Assembly (NCBI RefSeq): GCF_047238105.1
Contig: NZ_JBDFMD010000001.1
Coordinates: forward strand, 7,130,001 to 7,194,000
Length of the DNA: 64,000 nt
Direction of reading: 5' to 3'
From: Paenibacillus_D sp047238105
Lineage (GTDB): Bacteria; Bacillota; Bacilli; Paenibacillales; Paenibacillaceae
The translations under genes and the position numbers were made by a program. Within the stretch, counting starts at the first letter, position 1; each line of letters begins with the position of its first letter. The notes under the pieces are model-generated. The model had not been told where the DNA came from. It did no database searches and saw only the letters and a program-made list of their open reading frames with translations. Of this stretch, positions 48,137 to 55,428 are shown piece by piece.

Positions 48137-48396
48137 TCATCAAGCTTCTTACCTCACCGATCCAGATGGTGATGAAAGTGGGAGAGAAGGTACAGGAAGA
48201 GGTACATAAGGAGCTCTATGATCTGTCGCATATCCAGCAAAAGCTCATCCAGCTGCAGATGATGTATGAACTGGAAGAGATCTCGGAGGAGGCCTATAAA
48301 TCGATGGAGGAAGACCTGCTGACCCGCTACGAAATCGCCAAGCAACTGGAGATGAAGCAATGGGAACAGCGGATCTCCAATCAGAAGGGAGGATGA
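48133..48396 (+). CDS. gvpG: Gas vesicle protein GvpG
   Basis: 87 residues, mostly helical: LTSPIQMVMKVGEKVQEEVHKELYDLSHIQQKLIQLQMMYELEEISEEAY. A GvpG-type accessory factor, essential in the minimal gene set of other species. ATG overlaps the gvpF stop (ATGA). Confidence 0.92.
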   Translation: MIIKLLTSPIQMVMKVGEKVQEEVHKELYDLSHIQQKLIQLQMMYELEEISEEAYKSMEEDLLTRYEIAKQLEMKQWEQRISNQKGG

Positions 48397-48400
48397 TGCA

Positions 48401-49228
48401 ATGCCGACATTCATCTATGTCTATGGTCTTATCCCGTCGCCAGAGCTGGAACTGACGGCCCTCCCATCCTTCGTGGGGATGGACGGCGCCAACCATGCCT
48501 ATGCGCTGCCGCTTGGCGAGATTACGGCAGTAGTCTGCGAGCTCGATGATGCCGAGTATGGGGAGGAAGCGCTTCAGGAGCGGATGAACCATGACATGGC
48601 CTGGCTGCAGGAGAAAGCGATGCATCATCATGAAACGCTCCTGATGCTTAACAGCCGATACACGCTTATCCCGATGAAGCTCTTCACGATCCACAAGAGT
48701 CAGGCCAGCCTGGAGCACAAAGTGGATAACGCCAGGGAGCCGATCACAGCACTCTTCGCAAAACTCCGAGACCGCGAGGAATGGAATGTCAAGATCTTTT
48801 GCAACGATGCTGCGCTGAGAGAAAGGGTAAAGCTGCAGGACCCGGTGATCGCTGCGAAACAACAGGAGATCAGCGGACTATCGCCAGGGCGGCAGTTTTT
48901 CGAAAAGAAAAAAATCGAAAAATGGATCGATCGTCAGCTGGAAGAATACAAAAATCAGACTTGCTCCGAACTGCATGATCAATTCAGCCGCTACGCCCAA
49001 GCGGAGACGGTAAAACGAAATTGGAGCAAAGAAGCGACCGGCCGGCAGGAAAACATGAGCTGGAATAGCGTGTATCTGCTGCCAAGTAATATGGTGGAGC
49101 GCTTTCTCTCGGAGATCCAAGCGAAGAAAGCTGCTTACGAGGATCAAGGATGGACAATTGAGGCCTCTGGTCCGTGGCCAGCATATCATTTCGTGGCGCT
49201 GAGCGAACAAAGCGAGCCGGTCGCATGA
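48401..49228 (+). CDS. gvpL: Gas vesicle protein GvpL (GvpF/L family)
   Basis: 275 residues, second GvpF/L family member: FIYVYGLIPSPELELTALPSFVGMDGANHAYALPLGEITAVVCELDD, MHHHETLLMLNSRYTLIPMKLFTI and GPWPAYHFVALSEQSE. Thought to act as an assembly hub for the accessory proteins. ATG after GGAGG; stop overlaps gvpS. Confidence 0.92.
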   Translation: MPTFIYVYGLIPSPELELTALPSFVGMDGANHAYALPLGEITAVVCELDDAEYGEEALQERMNHDMAWLQEKAMHHHETLLMLNSRYTLIPMKLFTIHKSQASLEHKVDNAREPITALFAKLRDREEWNVKIFCNDAALRERVKLQDPVIAAKQQEISGLSPGRQFFEKKKIEKWIDRQLEEYKNQTCSELHDQFSRYAQAETVKRNWSKEATGRQENMSWNSVYLLPSNMVERFLSEIQAKKAAYEDQGWTIEASGPWPAYHFVALSEQSEPVA

Positions 49229-49518
49229 ATACAAGGGAGACGATCGATGCGAACAAAGACGTCACGCTGATCGATATCCTGGATGTCATCCTCGACAAAG
49301 GCGTTGCGATCAAAGGGGACCTGATCATCTCAATCGCCGGTGTGGATCTGGTCTATCTCGATCTTCGGGTGCTGATCGCATCCGTCGAAACCCTGGTGCA
49401 GTCTTCAACGGCACACCCCGTGCATGAGCTTACATCTGAACAATTCGATCAGCAAAAGGAGGCGTTAATCGATGCAAGCGGACACGATGAAGAGCGGCAG
49501 AATCCATTTGGACCCTGA
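49225..49518 (+). CDS. gvpS: Gas vesicle protein GvpS (GvpA family)
   Basis: 97 residues with the GvpA-type core LIDILDVILDKGVAIKGDLIISIAGVDLVYLDLRVLIASVETLV and an acidic tail. GvpS is a minor GvpA paralogue in B. megaterium, probably at the vesicle nucleus. ATG 49225 overlaps the gvpL stop; the last 47 bases overlap gvpK in another frame. Confidence 0.9.
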   Translation: MNTRETIDANKDVTLIDILDVILDKGVAIKGDLIISIAGVDLVYLDLRVLIASVETLVQSSTAHPVHELTSEQFDQQKEALIDASGHDEERQNPFGP

Positions 49519-49768
49519 TCGGGCCGAACACGGTCTTGCTCAGCTCGTGTTGACCGTGATTGAGCTGCTCAGACAGATTGTCGAACGGCATGCGATCCGG
49601 CGTGTCGAGGGCGGGACCTTGACCGATCAACAGATCGAGGACCTCGGTGTCGCCCTGATGAACCTGGAGCTGAAAATGGACGAGCTGAAGCAGATTTTCC
49701 ATCTGGAGGACGAAGATCTGAATATCGATCTTGGCCCTCTGGGCAATTTGTTGCCAAGAAAGAAGTGA
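49472..49768 (+). CDS. gvpK: Gas vesicle protein GvpK
   Basis: 98 residues: GLAQLVLTVIELLRQIVERHAIRRVEGGTLTDQQIEDLGVALMNLELKMDELKQIF is the GvpK signature. An essential accessory factor. ATG after AAAGGAGG. The start lies inside gvpS in a different frame, so translation is coupled. Confidence 0.92.
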   Translation: MQADTMKSGRIHLDPDRAEHGLAQLVLTVIELLRQIVERHAIRRVEGGTLTDQQIEDLGVALMNLELKMDELKQIFHLEDEDLNIDLGPLGNLLPRKK

Positions 49769-49772
49769 GGAT

Positions 49773-50114
49773 ATGGCAGAACAACAACTGATGCCAAACC
49801 ATGCAAGCACGCTGGTGGACGTCCTGGAGAAGGTACTGGACAAGGGGGTCGTCATCGCTGGCGATATCACCGTCGGCATCGCCGATGTCGAGCTGCTGAC
49901 GATCAAGATCAGGTTGATCGTGGCTTCCGTAGACAAGGCCAAAGAAATCGGTCTTGACTGGTGGGAGTCAGACCCCTATCTGAATGCAAAGGCAGCTCAA
50001 CAAGTTGATCTGCAAGAGGAGAACAAGCGGCTGCATGAACGGCTGCAGCTGCTGGAACAAAAAATCGCCGGTCAAGAGAAGCCGGAATCAGGAGGAAACG
50101 AACATGGCAGATGA
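49773..50114 (+). CDS. gvpJ: Gas vesicle protein GvpJ (GvpA family)
   Basis: 113 residues: TLVDVLEKVLDKGVVIAGDITVGIADVELLTIKIRLIVASVDKAKEIGLDWW is the GvpA-like core with the GvpJ-type tryptophan pair, followed by a short coiled-coil tail (LQEENKRLHERLQLLEQKIAG). GvpJ is a minor shell component tied to vesicle shape or tip formation. ATG 49773 after GTGAGGA; overlaps gvpT by 11 bases. Confidence 0.92.
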   Translation: MAEQQLMPNHASTLVDVLEKVLDKGVVIAGDITVGIADVELLTIKIRLIVASVDKAKEIGLDWWESDPYLNAKAAQQVDLQEENKRLHERLQLLEQKIAGQEKPESGGNEHGR

Positions 50115-50913
50115 AAAAAACACGAATAAAATCGCGCAAATGGCAGACAATTCGGTCTATCGCTCCATTGCTGGAGGCGTGCTTGGCGTAGGACTGGGAC
50201 TGATCATGAAGCCCAAGCTCGGCAAGAAGGTCGCTGCCGGTGTCGGTTCAGCCGTGCTAAAAGAAAAAACGAAGGATATGGGCAATACTGTCAAAGAAAC
50301 GGCGGAGGACATCAAAGATACCGGCGTCGAAAAATCTCAGAAAATCGTAGAAAAAGTCAAAGATAAACTGACCAAAAAGAAGGACAAATCAGAAGCGAAA
50401 CCAAACGAAGAAGCAGAAGAGCCGGTCTCTCAGGACTCGGGAGACGACGAGCGTTATGAAAAGCTCGAATCGGAGAACGAAGAAATCCAGGATCGTCTGC
50501 AGCGACTGGAAGACCAACTGCAGAAGCTGCTAGATTATAGCGAGAAAGCTGCGAAGGACAAGGCATCCAAAGAGGATGAAGATGATGATGAAGATGACGA
50601 GGAGGATGAAGACGAAGAGGAAGAAGTAGATGAGGAGGAAGAAAACGACGAGGAAGAAGAAGAAGAAGACGATGATGATGACGATGATGAAGAAGATGAG
50701 GAAGATGAGGAAGATGAGGAGGAAGAGAAGAAAACGACCAGCCGCTCGAGCAGCAGATCGAAATCCCCTGCACAAAAGCGCACGACGAGTAAGTCGAATG
50801 GATCTGGCAGCAGGCGGACATCATCATCCTCGTCAAGATCGAGAAACAGCAAATCGTCGGGAAACTCAAAAACGGAAACCTCGGTATCAAGAAACGACGA
50901 TACGTCTAAATAA
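50104..50913 (+). CDS. gvpT: GvpT-like protein with acidic and Ser/Arg-rich low-complexity tail
   Basis: 269 residues. The first ~150 resemble GvpT (and YtxH-like proteins): a glycine-rich hydrophobic helix SIAGGVLGVGLGLIMKPKLGKK, then a charged amphipathic helix and a coiled coil (RYEKLESENEEIQDRLQRLEDQLQKLLD). Residues about 157-209 are almost only Asp and Glu, and 210-269 are Ser/Arg/Lys/Thr-rich, so the tail swings from very acidic to basic. To my memory GvpT of B. megaterium is much shorter. ATG 50104 after GGAGG. The reverse strand of the acidic part gives a long Ser-rich shadow frame that is not a gene. Confidence 0.78.
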   Translation: MADEKNTNKIAQMADNSVYRSIAGGVLGVGLGLIMKPKLGKKVAAGVGSAVLKEKTKDMGNTVKETAEDIKDTGVEKSQKIVEKVKDKLTKKKDKSEAKPNEEAEEPVSQDSGDDERYEKLESENEEIQDRLQRLEDQLQKLLDYSEKAAKDKASKEDEDDDEDDEEDEDEEEEVDEEEENDEEEEEEDDDDDDDEEDEEDEEDEEEEKKTTSRSSSRSKSPAQKRTTSKSNGSGSRRTSSSSSRSRNSKSSGNSKTETSVSRNDDTSK

Positions 50914-50933
50914 TCGGCGGAAGGAAAGGAGGG

Positions 50934-51341
50934 ATGGCTTTGACTACAGCAGCTTCCAAAGACAGCACGCTTGAGTTTTTTGTGAAAGCGACGAATAAGC
51001 ATGATTTCTCGTTGGACATTACGTTAAATGTGAGAGGCGCGATGATCTCCGGGACGACTATTTCGGCTTCAGGCTATTTGGAATCGTTGGCGGAGTCATT
51101 CGAGGAAGGCAACGAGGTATCTCAGAAGCTGGGTGAGCAGATGCGGAAGGCCGGAGAAGCGGCTGAGGAGTCGGATGACGATGAGCTGCACTTCATCCAT
51201 CTGAAGGATGCCCAGATCTATCTGGCTGACAACAAAGGGATGCCAACCAGAGGAAAGGTCCTCTGGAGAGGAAGATTAACCGAGGTGGATGGGTACTTTC
51301 TTGGGAAAATTACCGAGAGCCGCAGCTCAAGCAGCAGTTAG
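50934..51341 (+). CDS. gvpU: Gas vesicle protein GvpU
   Basis: 135 residues: LEFFVKATNKHDFSLDITLNVRGAMISGTTISASGYLESLAESF and FIHLKDAQIYLADNKGMPTRGKVLWRGRLTEVDGYFLGKI are typical of GvpU, with an added Ser-rich tail. GvpU has been linked to clustering of gas vesicles in B. megaterium. Last gene of the operon; ATG after AAAGGAGGG, terminator at 51375. Confidence 0.9.
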   Translation: MALTTAASKDSTLEFFVKATNKHDFSLDITLNVRGAMISGTTISASGYLESLAESFEEGNEVSQKLGEQMRKAGEAAEESDDDELHFIHLKDAQIYLADNKGMPTRGKVLWRGRLTEVDGYFLGKITESRSSSSS

Positions 51342-51374
51342 GCAGCAGGTGCTGCTGGCTCCCTGCCGAAACGC

Positions 51375-51402
51375 AAAAACACTCCGAAAAGGAGTGTTTT
51401 TT
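51375..51402 (+). terminator. Intrinsic terminator of the gas vesicle operon
   Basis: AAAAACACTCC, loop GAAAA, GGAGTGTTTTTT; nine-base stem with T run, 34 bases after gvpU. Confidence 0.9.
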
Positions 51403-51560
51403 GTATTGGCTCCCGGTTATATTTGGATCAGGTTAATCTAACGGCACAAGTTTTGGGTGGTGGCAGGATAACCCAAGAAGCTTGTCGAATTTTAGCATCA
51501 TCAACTCTTCTATGACACGAGTACGAGATGGGATTATTTTGGAACGGAGGCCGTTGTAAC

Positions 51561-54140
51561 GTGGGATTGGACAAGATCTTATCGCCGACTGAACCACCTG
51601 TGAAACAAAACGTTACCGTACCCGATGCAAATCAGACGCAGCAGCAGCATCCGCAGACACCGTGGTCGGCCCTGGGGATGAATGTGCAAAACAGCATCGG
51701 AAATCAGGCAATAAGCAGGAGAGTCCCCAAAAAGGCAACCGGCGAGGCAATAGAAGAAGAACCGAGCAAGCAGGGGAAATTGAAGCGTAAACTGGAAGAA
51801 TTCCAGGCGCTGCCTCTCATCCTGGATGAAGAGCAAGAGCAAGAGGCAACAGATGTCCAGGCGATCCAGAACGAGGCAGAGACAACATCAGATGAGGACG
51901 ATAAAGACGGGCCTTACTTCTGGTCACGCGCTGTCGTTCGTACAGGGAGCGATCAGGAGAAGCTGACGGCTGACAAGTATATGGTCAAAGGGGTGTCGAT
52001 CTCGCCGGAGCGCAGATTGACGGCACGCGAGAAAGACCAGGGAGATCATCTGGTGGCCTGGTCGGCTATGTACCGTTATTGGAATAGCCAGCTGCGCGGG
52101 CCCCTCTCCGACGTGCTGGCCAAATTGAGAGGCTGGATCCTTGATGACCAGACGGCGGACAAGGATCTGACCGGCAAGAACGAGCCACTGCGGAAGAAGG
52201 CGCTTTTCCTTGTCGATACGATGGCTTCGGGCGAGCTCCAGGTCAATCAGATCAATGACTATCTCGAGCATGCCGTATCGCTGTTTGTCGAAGCCAACCA
52301 GCACAGCTCGTTTGCCGTGCAAGGCAAGGCGAGCGGCGGCAAGGACGAAGGGCGCTCTCAGCTAGATCTGGAGGCGTACAACAAAAGCTTGACCGAGGGG
52401 CAGAAGCCGGCTGACATCGGGATTGCGGACGCCGCTGTGAAGGACAGGGCGCTGCAATTGATTGATGTGACAGGCAAGCAGTTGGATGACGTGACGCGAT
52501 CCAAAGCCGTCTACACTTGGTATACGATGTTGTGCGGACAGTTCCCTAAGCTTGTGCCGACTTTTGAGGATACGCTCCTGGGACATGAGATCAAAGGAAA
52601 GACCGTAGCCCAGTTGCTCGCAGACTGGAAGAACACCGCTTCTACAAAAGCAGCGGCTTCTGAACAATCATTGAAGCAAGGTCGGGAGACGATGACCTTG
52701 GCAGACGCGGCCAACAAAGACAAAAAGACAGGTGTCCTGGCAGCTGTAGGTTCAGTCACCGCTCCGGCTCTTCAAGCCTCGGAAGTGTCCATCGAGCAGC
52801 TTGAGATCCCGGAGAAAATCCGGGCCAAGACACGCTTTGATACGACTCAGGGCTCGCACACGCTGGCATGGACGTTCGAGAGACAAAGCCTGATGGCATT
52901 GTTCAAAAATCGCAGCGTAGAAGAAGTGCTGACAAAGCTTGCAGACCTGACAAGACTGGAGCAGAAAAGTCTCGAGCTTGGCCAAAGCCACCTGGTGGCC
53001 CTTGATGTGGGGATGTTGAAAAGCTCGGCGGATGTGCTCCTGAGCCAAATCGAGCATGACCGTGGGCAACAATACAGCATCCAGGATTGGATCGACGCGG
53101 TAAACCGCAACTTTTCGAATTATGTGCAGTTGAATCAACTGCTTCCGACAACGGCATACAAAGCGGCTGGCACTGCGCTCGGTCATGGCGAAGCCAGCGC
53201 CAATGCTGCTTTCAGGGAAGCGCGGGAGAAGCCAGACAAATATAATTATGCAGCACTCAAACAGCTGGCAACCAAATATATCGACAGCGGCATTTTTTAT
53301 GTCCCGCTGCTCCATAAACTGGCTAATTATGCGAGTAGTCCGAGAGTAGCCAAGCCAATGACAACAGCAAGCACGTCCAAAAGCGGGAATGTTGATCTTA
53401 CAGCTGCCTTTCTCGGCTTTCTTACGCCCAGCCGATTGAGTACCGCCGCGATACAGCAAGCGCTTCATGACTGCACGCTGGAACAGCTGGATCTTGTTCA
53501 ACAGGCTTCCAGGGAGGCTATGCGGCGGTTGAACGGCGAACCCTCCACTGACACTCAGCTCAAAAAAACGAAGCTTGCCACGGGGCCGGTAGAAAGCCTC
53601 GTGGGAGAAAGCCTGAAGTTCGCGCTGGACACCAAAGGAAGAAAATCAACGACATTGCATAACCGGCTGAGGGATACTGTGCTGCCTTATCTCGAGATAT
53701 TGGTCAGCCATCACCCTGATACCAAGGACAAAGCGGCAGCAAAGCATACCGAGCTATCCAATGAAGTGTTGGATCCGAAGACGATGTTACAGAGTCTTTA
53801 CGTACAAGAGAAGCCTGCCTTGCGTAAAATATTTGGCGATTTTTATGCGCATCTGGCTTATTTTCATCCACAGTTCCATACCGATTTCCAAGCGGACGAC
53901 ACCGGAAAAGCAGAATTTGTGGAGGAGGTGCTGAAAGCACCTCTCCTAGCAACGGATATCGTGATCGGCCAACCGATCATGATTCACCTGATGAGCGACT
54001 ACAATTCGTTCATTGTGGCGTTCCGAGAAGGCATCGAAGAGAAAGCGGCGGAGTGGGCTTCCGAGCTGCTGCCTTCCCCGGACACTGGCGGGACGACCGC
54101 ATCTACTGCGCAGCAGGAGAGTGCGATGCAGACACAATAA
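51561..54140 (+). CDS. Large protein of unknown function with N-terminal IGNQ motif
   Basis: 859 residues from GTG 51561 (ten bases after GGAGG; ATG 51528 gives 870). No signal peptide. Residues about 42-53 read VQNSIGNQAISRR, a motif shared with the protein at 59393 and, from memory, with N-termini of proteins associated with extracellular contractile injection systems (DUF4157-type). Two internal segments look repeated: QGDHLVAWSAMYRYW...VLAKL (about 158-190) and QGSHTLAWTFERQSL...VLTKL (about 429-460), with a related VTRSKAVYTWYTML segment between. The rest is largely helical, rich in Ala, Lys, Gln and Ser. No catalytic motif recognised. It follows the gvp operon but after a terminator. 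Confidence 0.8.
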   Translation: MGLDKILSPTEPPVKQNVTVPDANQTQQQHPQTPWSALGMNVQNSIGNQAISRRVPKKATGEAIEEEPSKQGKLKRKLEEFQALPLILDEEQEQEATDVQAIQNEAETTSDEDDKDGPYFWSRAVVRTGSDQEKLTADKYMVKGVSISPERRLTAREKDQGDHLVAWSAMYRYWNSQLRGPLSDVLAKLRGWILDDQTADKDLTGKNEPLRKKALFLVDTMASGELQVNQINDYLEHAVSLFVEANQHSSFAVQGKASGGKDEGRSQLDLEAYNKSLTEGQKPADIGIADAAVKDRALQLIDVTGKQLDDVTRSKAVYTWYTMLCGQFPKLVPTFEDTLLGHEIKGKTVAQLLADWKNTASTKAAASEQSLKQGRETMTLADAANKDKKTGVLAAVGSVTAPALQASEVSIEQLEIPEKIRAKTRFDTTQGSHTLAWTFERQSLMALFKNRSVEEVLTKLADLTRLEQKSLELGQSHLVALDVGMLKSSADVLLSQIEHDRGQQYSIQDWIDAVNRNFSNYVQLNQLLPTTAYKAAGTALGHGEASANAAFREAREKPDKYNYAALKQLATKYIDSGIFYVPLLHKLANYASSPRVAKPMTTASTSKSGNVDLTAAFLGFLTPSRLSTAAIQQALHDCTLEQLDLVQQASREAMRRLNGEPSTDTQLKKTKLATGPVESLVGESLKFALDTKGRKSTTLHNRLRDTVLPYLEILVSHHPDTKDKAAAKHTELSNEVLDPKTMLQSLYVQEKPALRKIFGDFYAHLAYFHPQFHTDFQADDTGKAEFVEEVLKAPLLATDIVIGQPIMIHLMSDYNSFIVAFREGIEEKAAEWASELLPSPDTGGTTASTAQQESAMQTQ

Positions 54141-54237
54141 GAAAATCCGGAATTCTAAATAAAACTCATGGGCAAAAGCCGGGGACGATGCATAATCTAA
54201 CGTAATGATTCAAATAAAAGGTAAAGGAAGCGATGTA

Positions 54238-55092
54238 TTGTTCTTCAATATCAAAGAGCTCCAGTACCAAGCTAAGCCTGACAGACCCGATCCGGTGTAT
54301 GCCCGCAAGCTGCAGGAAGTGCTTGGCGGCCAGTTTGGTGAGATCACTGTTGCCATGCAGTATTTATTTCAGGGGTGGAATATGCGTGGTGACGGGAAGT
54401 ACAAGGACCTTCTGATGGACACGGGGACGGAAGAATTGGCCCATGTCGAAATGCTAGCTACGATGATCGCCCGCCTGCTCGATGGCGCCCCGGTCACCGA
54501 TCTGGAAAAGGCAGCCAAAGATCCGGTGATCAATGCAATCCTCGGCGGTTCGAACCCACAGCATGCCATCGTGTCCGGGCTGGGGGCGATGCCTTCGGAC
54601 AGCCAAGGATATCCATGGAACGCTAAATATACGATCGCCAGCGGAAACTTGCTTGCTGACTTTAGGCATAACCTCGCTGCTGAATCCCAGGGACGCTTGC
54701 AGGTTGCCCGGTTGTATGAGCAGACCAATGACAGAGGCGTCAAGGATATGCTCTCCTGGCTGCTCGCCCGGGACACGATGCACCAGAATCAGTGGATCGC
54801 CGCCATCAAAGAGTTGGAGGAGCTGGAAGGCGTAGTCGTACCCAGCACTTTCCCTAGAGAATGGGAGAAACGGGAAGTATCCCACGTCTTGTTCAATTTC
54901 TCAAGAGGCAATGAGAGTGCGAGCGGACGGTGGGCCCACGGTCCAAGCATGGATGGATGCGGTGTGTTCCAGTACATCGAATCGCCACAGCCCTTGGCAC
55001 CGAAACCTCAGCTCCCACCTGCGCCGGCCTATATCTTCGATACTCCGCCTGGAGTGGTCAGCGGCAAAGGCCCCTCGGTCAATCCCTGTTGA
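54238..55092 (+). CDS. Manganese catalase
   Basis: 284 residues of the non-haem dimanganese catalase family: KELQYQAKPDRPDPVYARKLQEVLGGQFGEITVAMQYLFQGW, then TEELAHVEMLATMIARLLDG and AAESQGRLQVARLYEQTNDRGVKDMLSWLLARDTMHQNQWIAAI, which supply the paired Glu/His ligands. It breaks down hydrogen peroxide in the cytoplasm. The start is set at TTG 54238, nine bases after AAAGGA, because the protein then begins MFFNIKELQY as the family does; ATG 54205 has no site. The C-terminal ~40 residues are Pro-rich. It stands alone, with a terminator at 55241. Confidence 0.92.
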   Translation: MFFNIKELQYQAKPDRPDPVYARKLQEVLGGQFGEITVAMQYLFQGWNMRGDGKYKDLLMDTGTEELAHVEMLATMIARLLDGAPVTDLEKAAKDPVINAILGGSNPQHAIVSGLGAMPSDSQGYPWNAKYTIASGNLLADFRHNLAAESQGRLQVARLYEQTNDRGVKDMLSWLLARDTMHQNQWIAAIKELEELEGVVVPSTFPREWEKREVSHVLFNFSRGNESASGRWAHGPSMDGCGVFQYIESPQPLAPKPQLPPAPAYIFDTPPGVVSGKGPSVNPC

Positions 55093-55240
55093 TTGCATAG
55101 ATTCCAAGGATGTGATCGTGGAGCCATATGGACGTAGAGATCGCTCATGCTCTGGAAGCGAGGTAGCGGTGCTCACGCAGGCTAGCAATGCCGACACAGA
55201 CACAATATCTTATTACGACACGCAAGCGGCATGAGAGTCT

Positions 55241-55275
55241 AAAAAAAAACCTGGAGCCTTTGTCCAGGTTTTTTT
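55241..55275. terminator. Bidirectional intrinsic terminator
   Basis: A run of nine A, AACCTGG, loop, CCAGGTT and seven T. The interval 55093-55428 holds this and a candidate -10 box TATAAT near 55353; nothing else is recognised. Confidence 0.85.
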
Positions 55276-55428
55276 GGCTTGCTTATGTGCAGGCGCAATG
55301 ATACAATCATTTTACGTCTGAGTATATGAATTTAGGCAAAGATAATCTATCTTATAATATTATTGTAGCATGTTGGTACATCGATTGTCAACTGCTGGTT
55401 TTAATTTTTCGATGGGGAGAGATGAGGA

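Noticed and set aside
50574..50735. Short-period repeat that could be mistaken for a CRISPR or tandem DNA repeat
   Set aside because: The period is three bases from runs of Asp and Glu codons inside gvpT; there are no spacers or conserved repeats.
50535..51002. A long minus-strand open frame made mostly of serine
   Set aside because: It is the antisense of the GvpT Asp/Glu tract (GAN/GAR codons read backwards as serine codons); no ribosome binding site and no independent support.
46135..51341. A gvpN gene hidden in the gas vesicle operon
   Set aside because: No frame between gvpO and gvpF or elsewhere in the operon has a Walker A motif of the GvpN kind; the gvpO-gvpF gap is only 29 bases.
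54911..55234. Open frame overlapping the end of the manganese catalase gene and running 140 bases beyond
   Set aside because: Most of it is out of frame within the catalase; the part beyond the stop has no recognised features or own start signals.
55276..55428. Rifamycin-associated element upstream of rph
   Set aside because: I looked for the GGGGCTTGC...-type inverted repeat and saw none.
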